NCBI RefSeq assembly: GCF_017114945.1
Contig: NZ_JABXKQ010000124.1
Span: forward strand, 30,383-94,382
Source: Nostoc sp. JL34
Lineage (GTDB): Bacteria; Cyanobacteriota; Cyanobacteriia; Cyanobacteriales; Nostocaceae
Direction of reading: 5' to 3'
Length of the DNA: 64,000 nt
Numbering within the stretch: position 1 is the stretch's first letter; every line of letters begins with the position of its first letter. The notes beneath the pieces were generated by a model that saw only the letters and a program-made list of their open reading frames with translations, was not told the DNA's origin and did not search any database. The position numbers and the translations under genes were made by a program. Positions 25,115-34,017 of the stretch are shown here, piece after piece.

Positions 25115-26661
25115 TTCTTGACTGGCTCCTGAAATGTGGGGGTGACAGCGAAGTTCATCCGTACCAAGCCACCAGGCTCTAAATGCACCAAGCGAGATTG
25201 GCTATTGCGTTCGCGGAATTTTTCGTTATGAGCTAGGGTGTAACCGGGTACACTACTGAGGTCTAATACACCAGTGTGGTATCCAGGTAAGGCATTAGCT
25301 AAGGAGAACAAACCATTAGGATCTGTAGTGATGCGGTTTCCATCCTCCAGAAAAATCACCGCATTGGGTACTCCAGGCTCACCACGCTGTTGTTCACCGT
25401 CAAAGTTTTTATCAACAAACACCCGACCGATAATCGTGCCGCAGTCAGAAACGATTCCTGGACGAATTTTCAATTGGTGCGTTGCAGGGCCATCCTTAGT
25501 ACTAAAACGGTTATCTGCTCGTTGCCCATTAACGATCGCAGTGTTGCGACCATTACTACGCAGCGCATCGGCTGTTAATTGAGCAGCGTAGGCAATATTC
25601 AGGACTTTATCAGTGGGAATCGTTACGTCTGTGCGGAATGTCACTGTGTTAGCATTGCCTTCTGAGGTAATAGTGACTGGTTGACCATCCACTTCTCCCC
25701 GCACAGATTTCGGCAAGAAGTTGAATCCTAAAGGTAGGTTGTCGATGACAAATATATTATTCAAACCAGCATCAGCAAGATTTTTTACCGATAGGCGGTA
25801 GATTACCGTATCTCCAGGTTCAGCAGCAGCGCGATCGCTTGTTTTGACAATCTGCAACTGATTGGCTTGACACAAATTTGTGGTGAATTCAAAGGCTAAT
25901 AAGTCCAGTCCCACAACTTCTGCATTGGGAACTAAAACAACTGTTTGCTCTATCCTGGTTTCACCTGTGAGACTAATTGGTTGACCATCTAGAGAACTAG
26001 CGACATATCGTACAACACCATTACCTTGTGTGCCACTGCTAGCAAGGATTTCAATCTTGATCCGCCGTTGTTTGTAGATAGAATTTGGTGGTGGATTAAC
26101 TACAAAAATGTAGGTTCTACCTGGATCAGTTTGACCCTTATTCGGATCGAGTAGGAAATTGTAGACACCCGCAGGGTTATTGGTAACGAAGTAGGGATTA
26201 CTATTTTCGGTATTTGGCGATTTACCACCAGGAACGTTGTTATTAGGAATATCTGGTAATTCTGTTCGAGTCAAAGCAACCAAGCTGCCCAATTCTGTCC
26301 CCGTTGGGTCGCTAGAGTTAGGTTCGTATACCCCAACAGAAAAACCTGTATAGTCAGGTAAAATTGTGCCAGCGCAACCTAAAATCCGCCCTAATGGATC
26401 GAGTAATGGGCTAGGACTAACATTAATTTGACTAGAACTTCCTTGATATTGATAATTACTAGCAGAATCTGTATAAGTATAAGTAGCTTGATTTATTAAT
26501 GGCACAGACGCAACCTGATTGTTAGTCTGTTGCGCGATCGCTGGTATAGGTATAGTAGTATGCAAAAAACTTCCCAGAAGAACAGTAGCTGTTAACCGTC
26601 GCCACCAGCTACTGCTCAAAGTAATTTGCTTTTGGTTTTGAGGACGGCTCACTGAACACAT
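25111..26661 (-). CDS. Secreted DUF11-domain protein with SdrD-B-like domain
   Basis: 516 residues, with a basic N-terminus and hydrophobic segment (about 22-44, ending PAIAQQ) as a signal peptide. The middle (about 45-260) is beta-rich. Residues about 265-365 form a DUF11 domain (LQIVKTSDRAAAEPGDTVIYRLSVKN, then VIDNLPLGFNFLP). Residues about 405-480 resemble an SdrD B-like/CNA-B fold (GTIIGRVFVDKNFDGEQQRG, then DPNGLFSLANALPG); such domains can form isopeptide bonds and bind calcium. Third gene in the operon; its stop overlaps the next start by 4 bp. It probably sits on the cell surface. Confidence 0.83.
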   Translation of the reverse strand: MCSVSRPQNQKQITLSSSWWRRLTATVLLGSFLHTTIPIPAIAQQTNNQVASVPLINQATYTYTDSASNYQYQGSSSQINVSPSPLLDPLGRILGCAGTILPDYTGFSVGVYEPNSSDPTGTELGSLVALTRTELPDIPNNNVPGGKSPNTENSNPYFVTNNPAGVYNFLLDPNKGQTDPGRTYIFVVNPPPNSIYKQRRIKIEILASSGTQGNGVVRYVASSLDGQPISLTGETRIEQTVVLVPNAEVVGLDLLAFEFTTNLCQANQLQIVKTSDRAAAEPGDTVIYRLSVKNLADAGLNNIFVIDNLPLGFNFLPKSVRGEVDGQPVTITSEGNANTVTFRTDVTIPTDKVLNIAYAAQLTADALRSNGRNTAIVNGQRADNRFSTKDGPATHQLKIRPGIVSDCGTIIGRVFVDKNFDGEQQRGEPGVPNAVIFLEDGNRITTDPNGLFSLANALPGYHTGVLDLSSVPGYTLAHNEKFRERNSQSRLVHLEPGGLVRMNFAVTPTFQEPVKK

Positions 26662-26826
26662 CTCCTCTGAAATGTCAAGCTTGTTGTTAATAAAAGCACT
26701 TATTTATTTGGGGAAATGCAGTTAAGCCAAAACCCTTTAAAAATGTCGTTTCCAGATTCCATTTAGAAATACTGTTGATTGCGGCTCTTTTTCAAGTCAG
26801 GAAGGCGGCGTGTCCCCGCGTCCCAA

Positions 26827-27390
26827 TCAGCGCACTTGGGTTTGATAAGTCGCCTTGACTGTTGTCTTAGCTGCAAGTAATGGAATCTGTAAACGGATAT
26901 GGGTGTAAGCAATGGCTGGTGCTGGTTTTGTTTCCACTTTGCCGCCAGGAAGAGTAACTTTAACAGTGGGATTTTCGAGAAAGCTACGCCCGCCATCAAT
27001 GCTGTAAATAACTTTGGCATTGTTGGCGACATTGGTAGAATTCAGCACGTAGACCATTCCTTTAGGAATAGGTTGATTAAAAGTCAAATTCTTCACTGGG
27101 CGATCGCTCTTATTTTCGCCACTCAAGGTATATCGCAACACATCTCCTGGTCGCACCACAGCTTGACCTTTCAAAGGTTCCCATTTTTGGCTTTGCTTAC
27201 CCTGCTGATCCTGTGCCACCACTTGTTTTTCTGCTTCTAAACGCAATTGAATTTGCCCTTGAGTTTTGATATTCTGAGCAACAGCACTTCCTGAATGCCA
27301 TACATTTGCGATTCCCGGAATTTGACCGACAAATGGGACTGTAGCAATCAGGGCGAACGCTCCTAAACCTGCCAGAGAAACACGCTTCAT
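26827..27390 (-). CDS. Secreted single-domain DUF11-type protein
   Basis: 187 residues with a signal region (MKRVSLAGLGAFALIATVPF). The mature part reads QIQLRLEAEKQVVAQD, then GDVLRYTLSGENKSDRPVKNL and IPKGMVYVLNS, the DUF11 pattern of a surface Ig-like domain. It continues with YSIDGGRSF and ends in a short basic tail. It lies between the two larger DUF11 genes, 180 bp after the first and 165 bp before the next, on the same strand. It may act as a minor subunit or cap of a surface structure; this is inference. Confidence 0.78.
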   Translation of the reverse strand: MKRVSLAGLGAFALIATVPFVGQIPGIANVWHSGSAVAQNIKTQGQIQLRLEAEKQVVAQDQQGKQSQKWEPLKGQAVVRPGDVLRYTLSGENKSDRPVKNLTFNQPIPKGMVYVLNSTNVANNAKVIYSIDGGRSFLENPTVKVTLPGGKVETKPAPAIAYTHIRLQIPLLAAKTTVKATYQTQVR

Positions 27391-27570
27391 ATAAATAACC
27401 TCAAAAAACTTCCAGAATGTTAATTGTTGACTTATCTTTCCCAGCTTTTGCTAAGAAAAAGTCACTCTGCTATTTGCTTGCTGTTTGGGGTTGGGGATCA
27501 GGTAAAATGGTTGCGGCGATAGCACAATCTCTTAGAATCTGCCAACGTCGCAGTCCCCAATCCCAACGAA

Positions 27571-30114
27571 TTAGTTCACCTTGCGTTGGAAGGTAAATGT
27601 TCTTTGAATACCCGGTGCGATCGCGCCAGTTACACTATCTATGTACTTAGCAACATCAGTGTTTGCGGTAGTTCCAGTTTGGTCGATACCAGAGTTAGTG
27701 GCTGGATTACCACTAAAGAATTGGATGGTTGCAGTCCCGGAATCTTTAGCTGAACCAACAATGTTGCTAGTATCAATTTGACCGCTGGCATCGTTATCTA
27801 ATGCCCAGTTATTGGGGCTTTTCGTACCGTCTTCAGTAATCACAACTTTGTTAGCATTCAAAATCACGTTACCGGTTCCAGATTGAGGATCGGAAATATT
27901 TGTGTACTGAATTTGGTACTCAATAATATTTCCTGGTGCCGGCTTCTTCGGATCGATACTGAATGTGCCATCATTCCCCTGAACTACGGGCCCGGTTCCT
28001 TGTAAGACTCGCGACGTTTTTAGCAGTTTCAGGAAGCCAGTGTAGACGCGATCTATGGTGATGTTGGATGAATCAAAGATATTATCGTTCCCACTATCTT
28101 TGATTCCATCAGCATTTGTATCCGTTGTGTAGTTATCAATCGAAGCAGTGATGGGTACTGGGAAGCCTTTGCTAATATCAGTAGATAACTGTGTGCCTGG
28201 AGGTAAATCAACTTCTACACCATAGTTGAGAGTTGCATTAGGAGCAAAGTTGGGGATTGTGATTGCTGTACCAGCAGTTAATGTAAACGCTCCATTATTG
28301 TAGGTATAGACAGCAGACTGACTATTATAGGTAATAGTCACCTTTGTATTATTCGGTAAATCTCCTGGAATTGCTGGTGGCGTTGGCTCTATCTTCAAAA
28401 CACCTGAGTCAGTACCACTGTTCTTAACTGTATTGGTGAAACCAACTGATTGAGGATCAAGTGTACTACCAGGTGGTGTACCAGCAGGAACGAGAGAAGA
28501 TTTGTTAGTGAAGTCATCGTTGGTCAGACCCGATGGGCCAGTGGCATCAGGGGCATTCAGCGGCCCGTTGAGTATCGCTGAAGCGACAGGTGCTTGCACT
28601 GTGAAGACGTTCGCCTCACCACCAGTCCCAGCACCACTGTTATTGTTACCCGTGTCAGTCCCAGTTTCTGGAGATGCTGGAGTGTTAATATAACCATCAT
28701 CAACGTTGCCAGGTGGTAGAGTATCGGGAACACCATCACCATTGGTATCTGTACCCACAGGAGGTGTCATACTGCCTGGGGAGCCGTCATAGTTGCTGGG
28801 ATTTTGGTCACCAGACTCGTCGTATACTGGGAAATTGTTGGTAGGCGTTTGACCAAATAATTGAGCGATATTGGCAATGGTTAAGGGTGAAGATGCAGTT
28901 GATTCAACAGCTAGCTGAATCGAGAAGCCATTTACCGTTGTACCAGGAGCGATGGAAGTAATAGTCGCTGGATTATTGATAAAACCGATGCGAGTGACTG
29001 AGGCCAGAGAGCCTGGTGCTGTCGTAGTCCAACTAGCTGTATTAGCATTAGTTGTAACTGGATTGGTGGTATAGACAGTTCGCCAACCAGGAGGTGCAGT
29101 TGGTGCTACTGCCAAATCTGTACCCGCAGGAATCGCATCAGAAACCAAGATATATTTGCTAGCAACGCCATCAACATTGATGCTTGTACCCGTCAAAGCT
29201 GCTGGTGTAATTCCCTGCCCTGTAGGATCATTGGACTCAACTCGCAAACTCAAATCATAAGTCAGCTTGTCATCTGTAATTGCAGTGGTGCCAGCATTGT
29301 TATAGCCACTGCGAATCTTTAGAATGGTGGCTAAAGCGTAGGTCTTCACCGTTAAACCAACCTTAATTTGCTCGGTGGCGCTAGCTTCCCGTGTACCATT
29401 AACTGGTGTCCCAAGTACCTCACCAACAACACTGCCATCGGGGTTATCTACGGTAAACACGTCACCACCATCAGGACTCCGCAGTTGGTTTTGAGCATCA
29501 CCAGGAGTGTTACCAAGGGTAACGGTAATTATGTCGTTGGTTTGAGCCCCAGCTTGTACAGTAACTGGCACACGCACCAACACAGTACCGCCAACTGGAA
29601 CTGAGGGTGTGTCTACGCCGCCTTGCGGGACGTTTGTCCAAGTTTGACCGCCGTCGGTGCTATATTGCAGGCTATTAGCTGTACCACCATTTGGTAATGT
29701 GCCAGAAACTGTACCTGGCCCAGTTGTTGTCGCTTGGTTAGGAATGTGGAATTTGGTGGGGTCGTTACCTACGTTAGTCAGGTTGTAGGTGTAGATGAGT
29801 AAGTCGCCAACCTGAACTGTTGTATTAGTAGGACTAGAAGTGGCATCAGTTACACCAGAAGCTGTGACGGTAATCCCAGCAACCTCTGCCACGGTGACAA
29901 CAACAGTGTTAGAAGTCGCATTGATTGTTGTCCCTGGACTGTTGGGATCTTCGTAGGTTGCTGTCGCGGTGTTACTGATAGATGTACCTGCGGTAGTTCC
30001 GTCAGCTAATACAGGTGCGAGAAATTGGAAAAAGCTACCAGTTAATAATGCTGTTGCTACTAGAGATTGGTAAAGTTTACGCTGCTTGTTGACAGATTTA
30101 TTTCGATTTACCAT
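27571..30114 (-). CDS. Large secreted DUF11-like repeat protein, first gene of the surface operon
   Basis: 847 residues, signal peptide about 1-37 (LATALLTGSFFQFLAPVLA-like core). The mature protein is a chain of beta-sandwich units rich in Thr, Gly, Asn and Pro with DUF11-like features: ISNTATATYEDPNSPG, VGDLLIYTYNLTNVGND, LQYSTDGGQTW and a C-terminal unit LLKTSRVLQG ... GNIIEYQIQYTNIS. Two calcium-loop-like motifs are present (DTNGDGVPD and DTNADGIKD). No membrane anchor or sorting motif is visible at the C-terminus. It is the likely major surface component, with the 1304-residue barrel at the end of the operon as export or anchor partner. Confidence 0.8.
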   Translation of the reverse strand: MVNRNKSVNKQRKLYQSLVATALLTGSFFQFLAPVLADGTTAGTSISNTATATYEDPNSPGTTINATSNTVVVTVAEVAGITVTASGVTDATSSPTNTTVQVGDLLIYTYNLTNVGNDPTKFHIPNQATTTGPGTVSGTLPNGGTANSLQYSTDGGQTWTNVPQGGVDTPSVPVGGTVLVRVPVTVQAGAQTNDIITVTLGNTPGDAQNQLRSPDGGDVFTVDNPDGSVVGEVLGTPVNGTREASATEQIKVGLTVKTYALATILKIRSGYNNAGTTAITDDKLTYDLSLRVESNDPTGQGITPAALTGTSINVDGVASKYILVSDAIPAGTDLAVAPTAPPGWRTVYTTNPVTTNANTASWTTTAPGSLASVTRIGFINNPATITSIAPGTTVNGFSIQLAVESTASSPLTIANIAQLFGQTPTNNFPVYDESGDQNPSNYDGSPGSMTPPVGTDTNGDGVPDTLPPGNVDDGYINTPASPETGTDTGNNNSGAGTGGEANVFTVQAPVASAILNGPLNAPDATGPSGLTNDDFTNKSSLVPAGTPPGSTLDPQSVGFTNTVKNSGTDSGVLKIEPTPPAIPGDLPNNTKVTITYNSQSAVYTYNNGAFTLTAGTAITIPNFAPNATLNYGVEVDLPPGTQLSTDISKGFPVPITASIDNYTTDTNADGIKDSGNDNIFDSSNITIDRVYTGFLKLLKTSRVLQGTGPVVQGNDGTFSIDPKKPAPGNIIEYQIQYTNISDPQSGTGNVILNANKVVITEDGTKSPNNWALDNDASGQIDTSNIVGSAKDSGTATIQFFSGNPATNSGIDQTGTTANTDVAKYIDSVTGAIAPGIQRTFTFQRKVN

Positions 30115-30636
30115 AAAAGTAGTTTATTTGTTTGCTGAACTTGTATCTGGGATTTTGAGACAGAATAAAGTTCGGCAATTCTTGAAAGAATTACCGATTA
30201 TAGCTGCCCAAAACTTCAACGTTTCGGTAATGCATATTTAAGGAGTTAAATTATTGACACTCCTTGAAAATTATATTGAGGCAATAACCAGAAATAACTT
30301 GTCCACTTGTTTTAGGCTTACCCTTGAGACTCAAGGCTGGCAATCGCAAATATGTGTAATTTATTACTGTATTTTCCTTGATTTTCGATGTAAATAGCAA
30401 TGTAGCTTTTACATCAAAAAAAATCTTCCGTATAAATAAGTAACTTCTCTAGCTATGAGTGAGTGCATAAAAGCTAAAAAAGTAACTTTATTTTGGCAAC
30501 ACACATAGCAATTTTAGTGGTTTAACTCAGATGCTAAAAACACTAAAACTTATATATGAAAATACTTTTGAGTCTTTGCTGTCAGAAATGGATACTGCTC
30601 TGTGGAGTCATTAAGATAAAAAAATTGAAAGTTAAC

Positions 30637-30656
30637 TAAGTGATCTAGATCACTTA
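30637..30656. promoter_or_regulatory. 20-bp perfect palindrome matching the CRP-type site
   Basis: TAAGTGATCTAGATCACTTA is fully palindromic. Its core GTGATCTAGATCAC is the central part of the CRP consensus TGTGA-N6-TCACA; only the outermost T of each half-site is changed to A. Cyanobacterial cAMP receptor proteins use this same consensus. It is 523 bp upstream of the DUF11 operon start and 290 bp upstream of thrC. Occupancy and target are inference. Confidence 0.55.
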
Positions 30657-30842
30657 AATGGGATAGTAATGGAAACACATGCAAATTACTCATAAACATC
30701 ATGCGATTTAATCATATTATTTAACAGTGTTAGCACTGGGGATTTGAAGCTACTTTATTTTTTTTTAACATTAGATATATGCGTGTAAATACTAAATAGA
30801 GGGATTACTGATATTAAAGGTTTACAAGAATCATTCCTTTCA

Positions 30843-30889
30843 ATACCAAACATACCCGACAATTTTTGTCGGGTATGTTTGACTGGTAT
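30843..30889 (+). repeat. Long hairpin in front of thrC
   Basis: CAAACATACCCGAC (30847-30860) pairs perfectly with GTCGGGTATGTTTG (30868-30881). Outside that, ATACCA (30843) can pair with TGGTAT (30884). The loop is AATTTTT and a T-rich TATTTTTG follows, so it could act as a terminator or attenuator 56 bp before the thrC start. It may also be a dispersed repeat. Confidence 0.6.
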
Positions 30890-30945
30890 TTTTGCTCGTG
30901 TTACTATCAGGCGACAGCCGACAGACAAACAGGGAAAGCTAGTTT

Positions 30946-32250
30946 ATGACTCAGGCAATCACAACCCAAACCAAAGCCAGCACTGCCTACTTTCAAGCCT
31001 TGAAGTGTAAGGAGTGTGGTGCAGAATATGAACTCAAAGCCAGTAATGTTTGTGAGTTATGCTTTGGGCCGTTAGAAGTCAAGTATGACTACAGCGCTCT
31101 GCGTCTCACTGTCACTCGTGAAACAATTCAAGCCGGGCCCAACTCAATTTGGCGCTACCGTCCCTTTTTGCCTGTCGCCACTGATAACGTTATAGATGTG
31201 GGAACTGGTATGACTCCCTTAGTTCGTTCCCACCGTCTAGCCCGTCGCTTGGGTCTAAATAAACTTTATATAAAAAATGATGCCGTTAACATGCCCACCC
31301 TGAGCTTTAAGGATCGGGTGGTGTCAGTCGCTCTATCTAGAGCGCGGGAGTTGGGTTTCACTACTGTTTCTTGCGCTAGCACTGGGAATTTGGCAAATTC
31401 TACAGCTGCGATCGCAGCTCACGCCGGTTTAGACTGTTGTGTGTTCATCCCCGCAGATTTAGAAGCCGGTAAAATTCTGGGTAGCCTGATTTACAGTCCC
31501 ACCCTAATGGCCGTCAAGGGCAACTACGATCAAGTAAATCGTCTCTGTTCTGAAGTTGCTAATACACATGGCTGGGGTTTTGTCAATATCAATCTCCGCC
31601 CTTATTACTCTGAAGGTTCCAAGACGCTAGGCTTTGAAGTTGCGGAACAACTAGGCTGGGAACTACCCGATCATGTTGTTGCTCCTTTGGCATCTGGTTC
31701 ACTCTTTACAAAAATTTATAAAGGCTTCCAAGAATTTGTAGAAGTTGGTTTGGTAGAAAACAAGAGCGTCCGTTTCAGTGGCGCTCAAGCTGAAGGTTGT
31801 TCACCCATCGCCCAAGCTTTCAAAGAAGGACGCGACTTTATTAAGCCAGTTAAACCGAATACAATTGCTAAATCGCTAGCGATCGGCAATCCAGCAGACG
31901 GTATTTATGCTGTGGAGTTAGCTCAGAAGACTGGTGGTAACATTGAATCAGTCAATGATGCAGAAATTATTGACGGCATCAAGCTGCTGGCAGAAACCGA
32001 AGGCATCTTCACAGAAACGGCTGGTGGTACAACCGTTGCCGTACTGAAAAAACTGGTAGAAGCAGGCAAGATTGATCCAGATGAAACTACCGTAATTTAC
32101 ATCACCGGCAATGGTCTGAAAACCCAAGAAGCAATCCAAGGCTACGTTGGTGAACCCTTGACTATTGATGCCAAACTCGATAGTTTTGAACGGGCCCTTG
32201 AGCGATCGCGTACTCTTGATCGCTTGGAATGGCAACAAGTCCTCGTTTAA
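30946..32250 (+). CDS. thrC: Threonine synthase (PLP fold type II)
   Basis: Converts O-phosphohomoserine to threonine in the cytoplasm. 434 residues. An N-terminal zinc-ribbon-like segment (CKEC about 21-24 and CELC about 37-40) precedes the PLP domain. The PLP lysine is in TLSFKDRVV near residue 125; CASTGNLANS is the phosphate/cofactor loop and ASGSLFTKIYKGF a family block. The C-terminal FTETAGGTT and YITGNGLKT fit class II threonine synthases. The ATG lacks a strong Shine-Dalgarno. It is followed 100 bp later by a CysO-like sulfur carrier gene on the same strand, hinting at a link to sulfur transfer. Confidence 0.92.
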   Translation: MTQAITTQTKASTAYFQALKCKECGAEYELKASNVCELCFGPLEVKYDYSALRLTVTRETIQAGPNSIWRYRPFLPVATDNVIDVGTGMTPLVRSHRLARRLGLNKLYIKNDAVNMPTLSFKDRVVSVALSRARELGFTTVSCASTGNLANSTAAIAAHAGLDCCVFIPADLEAGKILGSLIYSPTLMAVKGNYDQVNRLCSEVANTHGWGFVNINLRPYYSEGSKTLGFEVAEQLGWELPDHVVAPLASGSLFTKIYKGFQEFVEVGLVENKSVRFSGAQAEGCSPIAQAFKEGRDFIKPVKPNTIAKSLAIGNPADGIYAVELAQKTGGNIESVNDAEIIDGIKLLAETEGIFTETAGGTTVAVLKKLVEAGKIDPDETTVIYITGNGLKTQEAIQGYVGEPLTIDAKLDSFERALERSRTLDRLEWQQVLV

Positions 32251-32350
32251 GTAGGAGTTATGAGTTGTGAGTTTTTTATTCATAACTCTTCACTATTAAC
32301 TTATTCCTAACTTCTCACTCCTCACTCTTCATTATTCACTTTGTACTTCT

Positions 32351-32626
32351 ATGGCTGTAAAAGTTTTAGTTCCTACAACTCTTCAGAGTTTTACTAATAA
32401 TCAAGCTACTCTAGAATCTAGCGGTAGCACCATTGCTGAATTATTGGACTCTTTAGAACAAAGCTTTCCTGGTATTAAATCCCGGTTGTGCGATGAACAA
32501 GGTAAGCTACGGCGATTTGTAAATTTTTACGTCGATAGCGAAGACATCCGTCATTTAGATGGTATAAACACAACTCTTAAAGATGGCGATGAAGTAAGTA
32601 TTGTCCCAGCTGTTGCTGGTGGTTAA
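32351..32626 (+). CDS. MoaD/ThiS-family sulfur carrier, CysO-like
   Basis: 91 residues with a ubiquitin-like beta-grasp pattern ending in AVAGG; the terminal Gly-Gly is the site of adenylation and thiocarboxylation. The C-terminal half ([35 protein letters not shown]) is much closer to mycobacterial CysO than to molybdopterin MoaD, which usually lacks the RFVN-YV block. CysO donates sulfide to O-phosphoserine through a PLP fold type II enzyme. Here the neighbour is a fold type II enzyme annotated as threonine synthase. No Mec-type protease or MoeB/ThiF activator is in the window. Confidence 0.88.
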   Translation: MAVKVLVPTTLQSFTNNQATLESSGSTIAELLDSLEQSFPGIKSRLCDEQGKLRRFVNFYVDSEDIRHLDGINTTLKDGDEVSIVPAVAGG

Positions 32627-32686
32627 TACAGAGAATAGTAAATAAAGTAAAAACCTCACTAGGAAAACCTTTGAGAGATTACCTCG

Positions 32687-32707
32687 TTCCCAGTCTCAGA
32701 CTGGGAA
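32687..32707. repeat. Perfect inverted repeat TTCCCAGTCT-C-AGACTGGGAA
   Basis: 10-bp perfect arms with a one-base centre, 61 bp after the sulfur carrier stop. This is a commonly dispersed Nostoc palindrome and may double as a transcript end. Confidence 0.65.
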
Positions 32708-32783
32708 TGCCCATTAAGAGTTTCCGCCTCCTTTGCTTGCGATGGTGTGGGTTTTTTTAACTCAGCACTATTCATTTGGCTAA

Positions 32784-33137
32784 CTATGCAGCAATTATTT
32801 GAGCAAGTCTTTGTTGCCAAGATTCATTGTCATCGATAGTTAAGATAATCCGCTTGTAGGATTCATCTCGCAATTGCATGGTTAAATAATTTGTATCTCG
32901 ATTCACATACCAAAACTCTTTACCCCGGTTAGTATAATAAGTCCCAGCCTTAATCACTCCAGGAACAAAACTACCAGGGGCACGCAATTCTCGCCAATTA
33001 CTTTGGGGTTCGGCTATCGTAACTTGTTCAATATGGGCTAGTGATATTTGCCAAAGTTTATTCAAACGAACAGCTAGCAGTTGCTCTTTAAACGTAAATT
33101 CTATCTGCAATTTATCATCAACTATACTTAGGTTCAT
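32784..33137 (-). CDS. Small PH-like domain protein, unknown function
   Basis: 117 residues from ATG 33137. An alternation of strands (KLQIEFTFKEQLLAVRL, IEQVTIAEP, GKEFWYVNRDTNYLTMQL, KRIILTIDD) is followed by a C-terminal helix (SWQQRLAQIIAA). This resembles a bacterial PH domain. Residues such as GVIKAGTYYTNRGKEFW recur in proteins of this type. A longer frame reaching 33227 would add a hydrophobic N-terminus, but the residues at the ATG 33137 (MNLSIVDDKLQIEF) look like a natural beginning. Convergent with the sulfur carrier gene. Function is not known. Confidence 0.65.
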   Translation of the reverse strand: MNLSIVDDKLQIEFTFKEQLLAVRLNKLWQISLAHIEQVTIAEPQSNWRELRAPGSFVPGVIKAGTYYTNRGKEFWYVNRDTNYLTMQLRDESYKRIILTIDDNESWQQRLAQIIAA

Positions 33138-34017
33138 GATGAACTTCGTCGTCAGTAATTTTTTATCTAGTATTACCCACAAAAGTTCGATCATAATCAG
33201 TATTTTCTGGTGACTGGCAAGTGCCAAAAATATTATCTGCGACTGTAAAAATATTTATAAAAAGCCAAATAATTATACAATTTAGAAATTACGCAAGTAG
33301 ATTTAATTGATGGTGCAATATCTACGACAGGATATGCCTACGCAAGTTTTTTTGATGTCCCCAAGTCGCCCACCCTATGCGATATTAATTAACGACGATA
33401 TAAAACTATATTTTCTTGTTGCAATTCATAGCTATATGCTTTGAGTAACTATTAATTTTTGCTGAGAGTAAAATTTATAGCTGATAAAAATATCTAATTA
33501 CAGAGAAATTAATCTTCGTGTTTGATTGGTAAGTATTTGGCAATTTGGCAGATTGTTATGAAAGTATTTTGATATATTGCAGAAATTACCAAGATGTTTT
33601 TACTTATTATACAGAGGACGGGCTAACCCCCGTCTTTTTTGTTGTTGATTCTTTGCCATTTTGGCATTACATTACAATCAAACTGTGATATATTATCTAG
33701 AATTTAAATAATTAAAACATTAGGAATAAGGCAGACTACTATTCTTTTTGTTTATATTATTTGCTAGTCTTACAACCTATTAAGTTTTATTTGTGCTACT
33801 CCTTCCAGAATCCAAGGTGTATTGCCACTTTCAAGCTATTTGGATAGGATGATTTCTGCCATCTTTTATTTTGCTTGCTAGTTGGAAAAATCGCTTGAAT
33901 GCAAGTTCTGGATGTAAAAATACTTTTATCGGAATGAGATTCAATTCTCCATGAGCAAGTGCAAACATCTATATCGAGTCATGCTTGATAAATAAGCGGC
34001 AGCTAAGTTTTTCATAA
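33138..34017. other. 880-base intergenic region with an orphan terminator
   Basis: Mostly AT-rich and without a gene on either strand. The notable feature is a strong intrinsic terminator at 33617-33640 on the plus strand, with no plus-strand gene upstream of it for almost 1 kb. The rest shows no structure that I can name. Confidence 0.5.
33617..33640 (+). terminator. Strong intrinsic terminator with no assigned gene
   Basis: GACGGG (33617-33622) pairs with CCCGTC (33629-33634) over a 6-nt loop and is followed by six T residues. This is a classical Rho-independent terminator. Upstream, TTGTTA near 33553 and TATATT near 33573 could be a promoter, suggesting a small RNA of about 50-60 nt. Confidence 0.75.

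Larger units (their letters stand above)
30115..30945. other. Divergent regulatory region between the surface operon and thrC
   Basis: 831 bases without a gene. It holds a CRP-type palindrome at 30637-30656, a T-rich stretch near 30758-30768, and a 47-bp hairpin at 30843-30889 just before thrC. Promoters for both directions are expected here. Confidence 0.55.
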
